The position numbers were made by a program, and so were the translations under genes. The notes beneath the pieces were generated by a model that did not search any database, was not told the DNA's origin, and saw only the letters and a program-made list of their open reading frames with translations. Positions 9,836-18,933 of a stretch of 64,000 nt of DNA are shown here, one piece after another (the stretch's first letter is position 1; every line of letters starts with the position of its first letter). The DNA is from Streptomyces xanthii (GTDB lineage: Bacteria > Actinomycetota > Actinomycetes > Streptomycetales > Streptomycetaceae). The stretch lies in contig NZ_CP061281.1 of the NCBI RefSeq assembly GCF_014621695.1, positions 5,084,001-5,148,000 on the forward strand, given 5' to 3'.

Positions 9836-10690
9836 TCAGCCCTGCGGGGCGGTGCCGCCCGCGCCCTGCTGCTTCACCTGCTCCGTCAGGTCCGCCGTGT
9901 CGGCGGCCGGCGGAGCGGTGACCGGCTTGGTGGAGCCGAACTTCAGGAAGTCCATCGAGATGCTCACCCGGCCCATGGACTGGTTCATCCGCACCGGCAG
10001 ATCGTCACCGTCGACCCAGATGTCGTACGTGACCTTGTCGACGTCCCCGGTGAAGGACCCCATGAGGCCGTCCTTGTCCGTCTGGGACAGCGCGGAGCCT
10101 GACCGGTTCAGGCTCTCCGGGGTGATCGAGCCGCGGTAGTGCGTGGCCTTCTTGCCGCGGATCGTCTCCTCGCCGAGGTCCTTCACGTTCTTCGACAGGC
10201 CGATGTAGCGCAGTCCGGCCGTCGGGTCCGCGTTCTTGTCGGCCGCTGCGGCGCCGGACTCGCCGAGCACCGCGGAGACGTCGATGCGCATCCAGTGCTT
10301 GCCCGCGAGGGGACCGCTGGGCTGCGGGTCCACGTTGTAGAAGTAGGCGCCGTCGACCATCTTGGCGCGCAGCGTCGGGTCGTCCTGCACCGACTGCATC
10401 TGCGCGGCCTTCGTGTCCATCATGACGTCGTACGCGGCGCCGTCGCCCCAGGAGTACGTGCCGTCCATCGAGACCGGGCCCGCCCCCGTGCCCAGGTCCG
10501 TCGTGGACTCGATCTCGGCCGAGCCGAGGTCCTTCGTACGGTCCGAGGCCCGGGACAGCGCCGCCATGATCGTGTCGGCGTTCCCGACCGCCTCGGCCGT
10601 CTTCTTCGCGGTCTCGCCGCTGCAGGCCGTGGTCGTGGCCAGCGCCGCGACGGCGATCCCCGCCCAGGCCACGCTCCGTATGTGCTTCAT
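9836..10690 (-). CDS. secreted lipoprotein, LolA/LppX-like fold
   Basis: 284 residues from ATG 10690. The N-terminal MKHIRSVAWAGIAVAALATT plus T-A-C reads as a lipoprotein signal with Cys at about residue 23; the lipobox is non-classical at -3. The rest alternates beta strands (GTYSWGDGAAYDVMM, YDIWVDGDDLPVRM) as in the LppX/LprAFG or LolA-like lipid-carrier fold. It is likely on the outer face of the membrane; the ligand is unknown. It converges on mmsA with 28 bp between stops. Confidence 0.7.
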   Translation of the reverse strand: MKHIRSVAWAGIAVAALATTTACSGETAKKTAEAVGNADTIMAALSRASDRTKDLGSAEIESTTDLGTGAGPVSMDGTYSWGDGAAYDVMMDTKAAQMQSVQDDPTLRAKMVDGAYFYNVDPQPSGPLAGKHWMRIDVSAVLGESGAAAADKNADPTAGLRYIGLSKNVKDLGEETIRGKKATHYRGSITPESLNRSGSALSQTDKDGLMGSFTGDVDKVTYDIWVDGDDLPVRMNQSMGRVSISMDFLKFGSTKPVTAPPAADTADLTEQVKQQGAGGTAPQG

Positions 10691-11041
10691 GTCCCGCCCC
10701 TGTCACCTGTAGGTGTGCGTCCGCTGTGCGTCAGCTGTGCATCGTACGAAGATGCGAAAAGGGGCGGGTCCGGTTCCCGGGCTTCCGCACGAGGTGGGAT
10801 GTGGTAGCGGAGCGCGAGACGTCCGGACTCCGGACTTTTTCCGAAGAACTTCGGCGTCCGGGCAACGGTTCCCGTACGGAGGCGACAAACCGGTCGACGT
10901 AGGTGTACCCGGCGGTACGCCTTGGAAGTCAAGGTCGAAGTTCGGCGGGGCTGCGTAGAAGGCGCTGAACTTTACAAAAGCCTTAGGAAGCGAGGGCGGC
11001 CGGGCCTGGAGCGAAGTGCGGAATCCGCAGGGAAACGGCCG

Positions 11042-11071
11042 TTGACGTTCCGGATATCGGCGAGGTTCTAT
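11042..11071 (+). promoter_or_regulatory. possible promoter for the amino-acid permease
   Basis: TTGACG (11042-11047), 18 bp, TTCTAT (11066-11071), about 118 bp before the permease start. This is the best sigma-70-like pair in the 498-bp gap 10691-11188. The rest of the gap shows nothing further that I can name, and no convincing ORF. Confidence 0.3.
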
Positions 11072-11188
11072 GACCGCGCCGGGAGCGACACGAACCTTTC
11101 TTCACTGCACCACCGCGCACCTCACTGCCCTCGGAGGCGATAGCGCTCCCCGCCGAACCACCTGCCGCACGAGTCGATCGGAACCTCC

Positions 11189-12595
11189 ATGACCGACACG
11201 CTTCGCCCTGCCGCCGCACCCGCGGTGGAGCCCCTGCCGAACTCGGCACCGCCCCAGAAGCTCAAGCGTTCCATCGGCGTCGTCGGCGGCACCTTGCTCA
11301 CGCTCTCGTGCGTGACGCCCGCCTCCACGCTCTTCGTCGTCGTCCCCGACCTCTTCGGCTCGCTCGGCACGGCCACCGCGCTCACCATCGCCATCGGCTC
11401 GCTGCTCTGTATCGGCGTCGCGTTCTGCTACTCGGAGCTGGGCACCCTGATCCCCAGCGCGGGCGGCGAGTACGCCATGGTCTCCACGCTCTCCGGCCGC
11501 CTCGCCGGCTGGCTGGTCTTCGTCCTGTCCCTCCTGGTCGTGATGATCGTGCCGCCCGTGATCGCCATGGGCACGGCCGACTACCTGGCCCCGCTCGTCC
11601 ACCTGGACCCGTCGATCGCGGGCGCCGGCGTCATGCTCCTCGCGACCCTCGCGGGCCTGCTCGACCTGCGCGCCAACGCGTGGATCACCGGCGTCTTCCT
11701 CGTCCTGGAGGTCATCGCCGCGGCCGTCGTCGCCGTCCTCGGCTTCGCCCACTCCGAGCGCGGCGCGGGCTCCCTCGTCTCCATGCAGGTCGCCGGCGAG
11801 GGCGGTCACCACGACACCGTCACCGCGATGCTCGTCGTCTCCGGCCTCGCGATCGCCCTCTTCATCACCCAGGGCTTCTCCACCGCCGTCTACCTCTCCG
11901 AGGAGCTGGAGAACCCCCGCAAGTCCGTGGCCCGCACGGTCCTCGCGACCCTCGCCATCTCCACGGTCATCATCATCGTCCCGGTCATCGCGATCACGAT
12001 GGGCGCCAAGGACCTCTCCGCGCTCACCTCCGGCGACATCAGCAGCATGGTCGAGGCCTGGTCGAACTCGGCCGTCGGCACCTTCGTCTCCCTCTGCGTC
12101 GCCCTCGCCATCATCAACGCGGGCATCGTCATGGTGATCCAGAACTCCCGCGTCCTGTTCGCCTCCGCCCGCGACAAGGCCTGGCCCTCGCCGGTCAACC
12201 GCGCCCTGTCCAAGCTGGGCCGCTTCGGCTCCCCCTGGGTCGCCACCCTCGTCGTCGGCGTCCCCGGCGCGGCCCTGTGCTTCGTCAACCTCGACACCCT
12301 CTACGGCGTCACCGGCGTCTCCGTGACCGGCATGTACCTGCTCGTCGCGGTCGCCGCCCTGATGTCCCGCCGCGGCAGCCACCGCCACCAGTCGGCCTGG
12401 CGCATGCCGCTGTGGCCCGCCGTCCCCGCCGTCCTGATCGCGGTCATGGCCTACATCCTCAGCCAGCAGGAGGTCTCCTACCTCCTGTGGACCGGCGGCA
12501 TCACCGCCGTCGCCACGCTCTACTGGGCCGTCTACCTGCGCCCCCGCAAGGAGACCCGCTGGCTGGTGACCCTCCCGGAGGACGCCCAGGCGTAA
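11189..12595 (+). CDS. APC-superfamily amino-acid permease
   Basis: 468 residues from ATG 11189, with about twelve hydrophobic helices. Helix 1 carries GGTLLTLSCVTPASTLFVV. The helix 2-3 region has YSELGTLIPSAGGEY, the conserved amino acid/polyamine/organocation transporter motif. SEELENPRKSVARTV, in a later cytoplasmic loop, is another APC hallmark. It is a probable proton-coupled amino-acid or amine importer; specificity cannot be read from sequence. It is a single-gene unit, closed by a strong hairpin 16 bp after the stop. Confidence 0.88.
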   Translation: MTDTLRPAAAPAVEPLPNSAPPQKLKRSIGVVGGTLLTLSCVTPASTLFVVVPDLFGSLGTATALTIAIGSLLCIGVAFCYSELGTLIPSAGGEYAMVSTLSGRLAGWLVFVLSLLVVMIVPPVIAMGTADYLAPLVHLDPSIAGAGVMLLATLAGLLDLRANAWITGVFLVLEVIAAAVVAVLGFAHSERGAGSLVSMQVAGEGGHHDTVTAMLVVSGLAIALFITQGFSTAVYLSEELENPRKSVARTVLATLAISTVIIIVPVIAITMGAKDLSALTSGDISSMVEAWSNSAVGTFVSLCVALAIINAGIVMVIQNSRVLFASARDKAWPSPVNRALSKLGRFGSPWVATLVVGVPGAALCFVNLDTLYGVTGVSVTGMYLLVAVAALMSRRGSHRHQSAWRMPLWPAVPAVLIAVMAYILSQQEVSYLLWTGGITAVATLYWAVYLRPRKETRWLVTLPEDAQA

Positions 12596-12610
12596 CCCCC
12601 ACCTCCGCTT

Positions 12611-12648
12611 CGGCGCCGGGCCCCCGTCTCGTACGGGGCCCGGCGCCG
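12611..12648 (+). terminator. strong hairpin terminator after the permease
   Basis: A perfect 14-bp inverted repeat, CGGCGCCGGGCCCC (12611-12624) and its complement (12635-12648), with a 10-nt loop. There is no U-tract, as is common in high-GC actinobacteria. Confidence 0.8.
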
Positions 12649-12722
12649 ACGTGTGTCCCGGGCCCGCTCACCGATCGCCCGAAGCGGCCGGGAAGACGGA
12701 CGAGGGTCGCTAGGCTCGGGCC

Positions 12723-13049
12723 ATGGAGATCATCGAGGGGGCGGGCGCCTGGACGCGGCCCGGTGACGACGCCACGGACTGGAACGAGCAGCTGCGCAGG
12801 CCGGACCTGTCCGTCGGGACGTACTGCATCCCGGCCGGGGGCAAGGACACCCAGAGCCCGCACACGGAGGACGAGATCTACGTGGTCACGGCGGGCCGCG
12901 CGACGATCACGACCCCGGACCGCAGCGCCGAGGTCGGCCCCGGGGCGGTGATCTTCGTACCGGCCGGTGAGGAGCACCGGTTCACCGACATCACCGAGGA
13001 CCTGGCCCTGCTCGTCGTGTTCGGCCCGGCCTACGGCTCACGCGGCTGA
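12723..13049 (+). CDS. single-domain cupin protein
   Basis: 108 residues from ATG 12723. It is a small beta barrel with cupin motif 1 in SPHTEDEIYVVTAGRATI (His/Glu ligands) and motif 2 in PGAVIFVPAGEEHRF. It probably binds a metal. It could be a small enzyme or a ligand sensor; nothing nearby decides. Its last 19 bp overlap the 3' end of the convergent acetyltransferase gene. Confidence 0.8.
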   Translation: MEIIEGAGAWTRPGDDATDWNEQLRRPDLSVGTYCIPAGGKDTQSPHTEDEIYVVTAGRATITTPDRSAEVGPGAVIFVPAGEEHRFTDITEDLALLVVFGPAYGSRG

Positions 13050-13468
13050 ACGAAGCTCCACACCATCACCGCGCACGCCCCCTCGTCCACCCCGCCCGCG
13101 CTCCGGTACGCCGCGAGCGCGGGCGCGTTGTCCTGGTCGACGCCCACCCACATCCCGTAGCAGCCGCGCTCCCGGGCCAGGTCGGCCAGGGCGCGGATCA
13201 GGGCGCGGGCCGTGCCCCGGCGGCGATGGCCCTCGGCGACCGCCAGCTCGTAGAGGAACATCTCGCGGCCCTTGTCGGGGTGGAGCGTCTCGACGCCGCT
13301 GATGAAGCCGATCGGCCGGGCGGGATCGTCGGCGTCCTCGCAGGCCAGGAAGAGGTGGTGGCCCGGCGTCGCGAGGAAGGCGGCGGCCCACTCGGGGCGG
13401 GCCGGGGCGTCGAACAGGGGGGACGCGGCGAGGATTTCGGGCACGGTGGTCGCTCGGTCGATCCGCAT
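13031..13468 (-). CDS. GNAT acetyltransferase, AAC(3)-I-like
   Basis: 145 residues from ATG 13468. It has the GNAT acetyl-CoA site in EMFLYELAVAEGHRRRGTARALI (R/Q-x-x-G-x-A type) near residues 77-99, then GCYGMWVGVDQDNAPALAAYRSAGG. The FLYELAV...MWV...DN.A pattern is that of the AAC(3)-I branch, which includes aminoglycoside 3-N-acetyltransferases and many chromosomal enzymes of unknown substrate. A resistance role should not be assumed. Confidence 0.8.
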   Translation of the reverse strand: MRIDRATTVPEILAASPLFDAPARPEWAAAFLATPGHHLFLACEDADDPARPIGFISGVETLHPDKGREMFLYELAVAEGHRRRGTARALIRALADLARERGCYGMWVGVDQDNAPALAAYRSAGGVDEGACAVMVWSFVQPREP

Positions 13469-13629
13469 GGGGGAGTTCTAGCAGGCGCCGCCGGCAGCGG
13501 CGATCGCGTTTCCGCGACGCCTACTGCGGTCGGCGTACGCGTGGCGCGGAGCGTACTCCCCGGGGAGGGCGGCGGGTTCAGCCCCCCGGTGGGACGTGCC
13601 GGGAGGGGCCGGGCCTTAGCGTGGACGCC

Positions 13630-16323
13630 ATGGATCTACGACTGGGCGGGGCGTGGCGGCGCGGACGGCGATGGGCCGCCGGGGCGGCCGTCGCCGTGCT
13701 GCTCGCGGGAGCGGGGACCTGGTCCGCGGTGGCCTCCGGCGGCGAGCCCACCGTGCACCGGCAGGACCGCATGATGACGATGGGCGGCGGCGTACGGGTC
13801 GACACCTCGTACTTCACCGCCGGTGACAGCGGCGAGAAGCGGCCCGCGGTGCTGCTCGCGCACGGGTTCGGCGGCAGCAAGGCCGATGTGCGCGGCGAGG
13901 CCGAGCGGCTCGCGCGCGGCGGGTACGCGGTGCTGACCTGGTCGGCGCGCGGCTTCGGCCGCTCCGGCGGCAAGATCGGGCTCAACAGCGCTGACGCCGA
14001 GGTCGCCGACGTGTCCCGGCTCGTCGACTGGCTGGCCGGCCGCTCCGAGGTGAGGCTCGACAAGGCGGGCGACCCGCGCGTCGGTGTCACCGGCGCCTCG
14101 TACGGCGGCGCGGTGTCCCTGCTCGCCGCCGCCCACGACGACCGGGTCGACGCCATCGCACCGCAGATCACGTACTGGAACCTCGCCGACGCCCTGTTCC
14201 CCGACGGCGTGTTCAAGAAGCTGTGGACCGGGATCTTCTTCACCTCCGGGTCCGCCGACCTCGGCGCGCGCACGAGCGCGGCCGGCACCGGGTGCGGGCG
14301 GTTCGAGAAGGACCTGTGCGCCATGTACCGCAGGGTGGCCGTGTCCGGGGAACCGGACGCCGCCGCCCGCAAGCTCCTCGAGGAACGCAGCCCGTCGGCC
14401 GTCGGGGAGCGCATCAAGGTGCCCACCCTCATCGCGCAGGGGCAGACCGACTCGCTGTTCCCGCTCGGCCAGGCCGACGCGATGGCGCGGCAGATCCGGG
14501 CCAACGGCGCGCCCGTCGACGTCGACTGGCTCGCCGGCGGACACGACGGCGGCGACATGGAGGTGGACCGGGTCACCGGGCGCGTCTCCGCCTGGTTCGA
14601 CCGCTACCTGAAGGGCGACAAGAGCGCGGACACCGGCCCCGCCTTCCGCGTCACCCGCACCGGAGGCGTCGACTCCACCGACGGCGCCGCCACCCTGCGC
14701 GGCGCGAGCGGCGCCACGTACCCGGGGCTGCGCGGCGAGCGCCGCGTGTCCGTCCCGCTGAAGTCCGGCACCGAGACCTTCGAGAACCCGCCGGGCGGCG
14801 GCCCGCCGTCGATCTCCGCCGTGCCCGGCCTGGGCAGCGTCTCCTCGCTGTCCTCCTCGCTCGGGCTGAGCGTCGCCCTCGACTTCCCCGGCCAGTTCGC
14901 CCGCTTCGACACCGCGCCGCTGAACCGCTCCGTGCACGTCACCGGCTCGCCGGCCGTCACCGCGCACGTGACCTCGTCCACCGGCAAGGCCGTCCTGTTC
15001 GCCAAGGTCTACGACGCCGGGCCCGGCGGAGCCCGCGAGGTGCTGCCCTCCCAGCTCGTCACCCCCGTGAAGGTGACCGGCGCGGGCGGCGCCGGCAAGG
15101 ACGTCACGATCACGCTCCCCGCGATCGACCACGAGGTGCAGAAGGGGCACCGGCTGCGGCTCGTCCTGTCCTCGACGGACCTCGGGTACGCGTCACCGGC
15201 CGAGCCCGCCACGTACAAGGTCAGTCTGTCGGGCGGCGCGCTGAGCCTGCCGACGGCGCCCGGCGTCGAGACGGGCGCCGCGCCGCTGCCCTCCTGGGTG
15301 TGGTGGCTGCCGGCCGGGGCCGCGCTCGTCGCCGCCGCCCTCGTGCTGACCGCCCGCCGCCGCGCGAGCGCCCCCGCACCGGACCCGGAGCTCGCCGACG
15401 TCCCGCTCGTCATCACGGACCTGAGCAAGAAGTACGCGAAGTCCACCGACCGCTACGCCGTGCGCGACGTGTCCTTCCGCGTCGAACAGGGCCAGGTCCT
15501 CGGCCTGCTCGGGCCCAACGGGGCGGGCAAGACCACCACCCTGCGCATGCTCATGGGGCTCATCCGCCCCGACGCGGGCGAGATCCGCGTCTTCGGGCAC
15601 GCGATCCGCCCCGGCGCACCCGTGCTGTCCCGGGTCGGCGCCTTCGTCGAGGGCGCCGGATTCCTGCCGCACCTGTCCGGCCGGGAGAACCTGGAGCTGT
15701 ACTGGCGGGCCACCGGCCGCCCCGCCGAGGACGCGCACCTGGAAGAGGCCCTGGAGATCGCCGGGCTCGGCGACGCGCTGGCCCGGGCCGTGCGCACCTA
15801 CTCGCAGGGCATGCGCCAGCGCCTCGCCCTCGCCCAGGCCATGCTCGGCCTGCCCGACCTGCTGATCCTCGACGAGCCGACCAACGGGCTCGACCCGCCG
15901 CAGATCCGCGAGATGCGCGAGGTGATGATCCGGTACGCGCGCGGCGGCCGCACCGTGATCGTCTCCAGCCATCTGCTCGCCGAGGTCGAGCAGTCCTGCA
16001 CGCACCTCGTCGTCATGGACCGCGGCCGGCTCGTCCAGGCCGGTCCCGTCGCGGAGATCGTCGGATCCGGCGACACGCTCCTCGTCGGCCTGGGCGGCGA
16101 GATCGCCGACCCGGTGGTGGAGAAGATCGCCGCGCTGGACGGCGTCGACTCGGCGGTCCGCGCCGACGACGGCCTCGGCCTGCTCGTCCGGCTCACCGGC
16201 ACGGGCAGCGCCACCCGGCTCGTCGCGGACCTCGTCCGGCTCGACGTGCCCGTGGCGTCCGTCGGCCCGCACCGCCGCCTGGAGGACGCGTTCCTCACGC
16301 TGATCGGAGGGACCCCCGCATGA
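13630..16323 (+). CDS. S15/CocE-type serine hydrolase fused to ABC transporter ATPase
   Basis: 897 residues from ATG 13630. In order: an N-terminal membrane segment (residues 15-35); an alpha/beta hydrolase of the X-Pro dipeptidyl-peptidase/CocE group with LLAHGFGG, nucleophile GASYGG near 155, Asp in GQTDSLF near 274 and His in AGGHDGG near 304; a beta-sandwich like the S15 C-terminal domain (350-530); a second membrane segment, WVWWLPAGAALVAAALVL, near 555; and a complete ABC ATPase from 595, with Walker A GPNGAGKTT near 630, signature YSQGMRQR near 722 and Walker B LLILDEPTNGLD near 745. Predicted topology puts the hydrolase outside and the ATPase inside. The permease partner overlaps by 4 bp downstream. 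Confidence 0.88.
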   Translation: MDLRLGGAWRRGRRWAAGAAVAVLLAGAGTWSAVASGGEPTVHRQDRMMTMGGGVRVDTSYFTAGDSGEKRPAVLLAHGFGGSKADVRGEAERLARGGYAVLTWSARGFGRSGGKIGLNSADAEVADVSRLVDWLAGRSEVRLDKAGDPRVGVTGASYGGAVSLLAAAHDDRVDAIAPQITYWNLADALFPDGVFKKLWTGIFFTSGSADLGARTSAAGTGCGRFEKDLCAMYRRVAVSGEPDAAARKLLEERSPSAVGERIKVPTLIAQGQTDSLFPLGQADAMARQIRANGAPVDVDWLAGGHDGGDMEVDRVTGRVSAWFDRYLKGDKSADTGPAFRVTRTGGVDSTDGAATLRGASGATYPGLRGERRVSVPLKSGTETFENPPGGGPPSISAVPGLGSVSSLSSSLGLSVALDFPGQFARFDTAPLNRSVHVTGSPAVTAHVTSSTGKAVLFAKVYDAGPGGAREVLPSQLVTPVKVTGAGGAGKDVTITLPAIDHEVQKGHRLRLVLSSTDLGYASPAEPATYKVSLSGGALSLPTAPGVETGAAPLPSWVWWLPAGAALVAAALVLTARRRASAPAPDPELADVPLVITDLSKKYAKSTDRYAVRDVSFRVEQGQVLGLLGPNGAGKTTTLRMLMGLIRPDAGEIRVFGHAIRPGAPVLSRVGAFVEGAGFLPHLSGRENLELYWRATGRPAEDAHLEEALEIAGLGDALARAVRTYSQGMRQRLALAQAMLGLPDLLILDEPTNGLDPPQIREMREVMIRYARGGRTVIVSSHLLAEVEQSCTHLVVMDRGRLVQAGPVAEIVGSGDTLLVGLGGEIADPVVEKIAALDGVDSAVRADDGLGLLVRLTGTGSATRLVADLVRLDVPVASVGPHRRLEDAFLTLIGGTPA

Positions 16324-17189
16324 CCGCCACCGCCCCCGCCCCCGCGACCCCGACGGCCGCCGGCTACCGCCCCGGCCGCACCCTGCCCCTGCGGGTCGAG
16401 CTCGTCCGGCAGGTCAAGCGGCGCCGCACCCTCGTCATGGGCGCGGTGCTCGCACTCCTGCCCTTCGTGCTCGTCGCCGCGTTCGCCATCGGCGGCGAAC
16501 CCGGCGGGCGCAACGGGCGCGTGACGCTGATGGACACGGCCACCGCGTCCGGCGCCAACTTCGCCGCGACCTGCCTGTTCGTGTCCGCCGGCTTCCTGCT
16601 CGTCATCCCCGTCGCCCTGTTCTGCGGCGACACCGTCGCCTCCGAGGCCAACTGGTCGAGCCTGCGCTACCTCCTCGCCGCCCCCGTGCCGCGCGCCCGG
16701 CTGCTGTGGTCCAAGCTCGTCGTCGCGCTCGGCATGAGCCTGGCCGCGATGGTGCTGCTGCCCGTCGTCGCCCTCGGCGTCGGCACCGCCGCCTACGGCT
16801 GGGGCCCGCTGGAGATCCCGACCGGCGGCGCGCTCGACGCGGGCACCGCGGCGCAGCGCCTGCTCGTCGTCATCGCCTACCTCTTCGTGTCCCAACTGGT
16901 CACCGCCGGGCTCGCGTTCTGGCTGTCGACGAAGACGGACAACCCGCTCGGCGCGGTCGGCGGCGCGGTCTTCCTCACCATCGTGGGCAACGTCCTCGAT
17001 GCCGTCACCGCCCTCGGCTCCTGGCGCGACTTCCTGCCCGCGCACTGGCAGTTCGCGTGGGCGGACGTCATCCAGCCGCAGCCCGAGTGGAGCGGCATGA
17101 TCCAGGGCACGGCCGTGTCGGTGGCGTGCGCGGTGGTCCTGTTCGCCCTGGCCTTCCGGGGGTTCGCCCGCAAGGACGTCGTGTCCTGA
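16320..17189 (+). CDS. ABC-2 type transporter permease, partner of the hydrolase-ATPase
   Basis: 289 residues from ATG 16320, overlapping the previous stop as ATGA. It has about six hydrophobic helices after a cytoplasmic N-terminus. ANWSSLRYLLAAPVPRARLLWSKLV is the typical ABC-2 permease segment after helix 2 (short Arg-rich loop), and the protein ends FRGFARKDVVS. It should form the channel for the fused ATPase just upstream. Whether the complex exports a substrate of the hydrolase or a product is not known. Confidence 0.88.
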   Translation: MTATAPAPATPTAAGYRPGRTLPLRVELVRQVKRRRTLVMGAVLALLPFVLVAAFAIGGEPGGRNGRVTLMDTATASGANFAATCLFVSAGFLLVIPVALFCGDTVASEANWSSLRYLLAAPVPRARLLWSKLVVALGMSLAAMVLLPVVALGVGTAAYGWGPLEIPTGGALDAGTAAQRLLVVIAYLFVSQLVTAGLAFWLSTKTDNPLGAVGGAVFLTIVGNVLDAVTALGSWRDFLPAHWQFAWADVIQPQPEWSGMIQGTAVSVACAVVLFALAFRGFARKDVVS

Positions 17190-17357
17190 CACGACGGTCC
17201 GGTCTCCGGAGGATCACCCACCGGTCACGACCGGCACCCGCCGTGACCCCTTTGAGGCCAAGGCGCAACCGCCCGGAACGAACATTCCGACCGCCTCCCG
17301 CGTCACAGTCACAAGGACACCGGCGACACCGGTGGATGACGCAACGGGAGGGGCGGC

Positions 17358-18911
17358 ATGGAACACCGTACGGACAGGACCCGCGGCCGGAGGAGGCGCG
17401 GCGGCGCGCTCGTCGCCGCCGCGCTCGCCGGCGGGCTGCTGCTCACCGGATGCGGCGCCTCGGACACCGACGGCATGTCCTCCACCGAGGACAAGCGGAT
17501 GCCGGCCGTCGGCTCCGGTGGCGCGCAGGGCGGTCCCGCCGCCTCCGTCGCCCCCGACGACGAGCGCCGCGACATGAGCGACAACCGCTCGACCTTCGCC
17601 CTCGACGTCGACACCGCCTCCTACGGCTACGCCCGCCGCACCCTCGCCGACGGCCGGCTGCCGGAGCCGGACACCGTGCGCCCCGAGGAGTTCGTCAACA
17701 GCTTCCGGCAGGGCTACCGGCGCCCCGACGGCAACGGCTTCTCGGTGACCGTGGACGGCGCCCGCTCCGGCGCCGACGGCTGGCGGCTGATGCGGGTCGG
17801 CCTCGCCACCGCCCAGGCCTCCGCCTCCGGCGAACGCCCGCCCGCCGCCCTCACCTTCGTCATCGACATCTCCGGCTCCATGGCCGAACCGGGCCGCCTC
17901 GACCTCGTCAAGGAGTCCCTCGGCACCCTCACCGACCAGCTCGGCGCCGACGACTCCATCGCCGTCGTCACCTTCAGCGACGAGGCCGAGACCGTCCTGC
18001 CGATGACCCGGCTCGGCGCCCGCGACGGCGCCGCCCGCGACCGCGTCCACCGGGCCGTCGACCGGCTCGAACCCACCGACTCCACCAACCTCGACGCTGG
18101 CATCCGCACCGGCTACGACACCGCCGTCGAGGGGGTGCGGGAGGGCGCCACCAACCGCGTCGTGCTGCTGTCCGACGCCCTCGCCAACACCGGCGAGACC
18201 GACGCCGACGCCATTCTCGAACGCATCGGGGACGCCCGCCGCGAGCACGGCATCACCCTGTTCGGCGTCGGCGTCGGCAGCGACTACGGCGACGCCCTGA
18301 TGGAGCGCCTCGCCGACAAGGGCGACGGCCACACCACCTACGTCTCCACACCCGCCGACGCCCGCAAGGTCTTCGTCGACCAACTGCCCGCCAACGTGCA
18401 GCTGCGCGCCCGCGACGCCAAGGCCCAGGTCGTCTTCGACCGCGAGAACGTCACCGACTTCCGGCTCCTCGGCTACGAGAACCGGCGCGTCGCCGACGAC
18501 GACTTCCGCGACGACACCGTCGACGGCGGCGAGATCGGCCCCGGCCACACCGTGACCGCCCTCTACGCCGTCAAGGTCCGCGAGGGCGCCGAGGGCCGCG
18601 TCGCCGAGGCCACCGTCCGCTGGCTCGACCCCGAGAGCCGGGCCCCGCGCGAGCGCAGCGGCACCGTCTCGGCGGCCGCCCTCGACCGCCCCCTGTGGTC
18701 GGAGGCCACCCCGCCCCGGCTGCGCCTGTCCGCGGCCGCCGCCTACTTCGCCCACCGCCTCGGCGGTTCGGGGGCCACCCCGTTCCCGGGCGAGCCGTCC
18801 CTCGACCGACTCGCCGCACATGTACGGGAGTTGGGCGCTTCCACCGAGGACCCGGACGTACAGGACCTGGCCGAGGCGATCGAGGAGGCGGAGGGGCTGC
18901 GGCGGGCCTAG
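17358..18911 (+). CDS. YfbK-type von Willebrand A domain lipoprotein
   Basis: 517 residues from ATG 17358. The Arg-rich N-terminus, hydrophobic core and LLLTGC lipobox (Cys near 34) mark a lipoprotein. Domains: the vWF-associated N-terminal domain (DNRSTFALDVDTASYGYARR), a vWA domain with the intact MIDAS site FVIDISGSM near residue 168 and TNLDAGIRTGYD, then the C-terminal DUF3520 region ending in a helical tail. It is probably a metal-dependent adhesion or assembly factor on the cell surface. It is monocistronic. The 168-bp upstream gap shows no clear promoter. Confidence 0.87.
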   Translation: MEHRTDRTRGRRRRGGALVAAALAGGLLLTGCGASDTDGMSSTEDKRMPAVGSGGAQGGPAASVAPDDERRDMSDNRSTFALDVDTASYGYARRTLADGRLPEPDTVRPEEFVNSFRQGYRRPDGNGFSVTVDGARSGADGWRLMRVGLATAQASASGERPPAALTFVIDISGSMAEPGRLDLVKESLGTLTDQLGADDSIAVVTFSDEAETVLPMTRLGARDGAARDRVHRAVDRLEPTDSTNLDAGIRTGYDTAVEGVREGATNRVVLLSDALANTGETDADAILERIGDARREHGITLFGVGVGSDYGDALMERLADKGDGHTTYVSTPADARKVFVDQLPANVQLRARDAKAQVVFDRENVTDFRLLGYENRRVADDDFRDDTVDGGEIGPGHTVTALYAVKVREGAEGRVAEATVRWLDPESRAPRERSGTVSAAALDRPLWSEATPPRLRLSAAAAYFAHRLGGSGATPFPGEPSLDRLAAHVRELGASTEDPDVQDLAEAIEEAEGLRRA

Positions 18912-18933
18912 CTGCCTTCTGGGTACACGGCCG

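Noticed and set aside
11102..12388. Long minus-strand frame opposite the amino-acid permease
   Set aside because: Its composition is Gly/Asp/Arg-biased and lacks motifs; it is a shadow of the permease gene.
13031..13468. Aminoglycoside resistance gene
   Set aside because: The AAC(3)-I-like fold alone does not show the substrate; chromosomal relatives are widespread.
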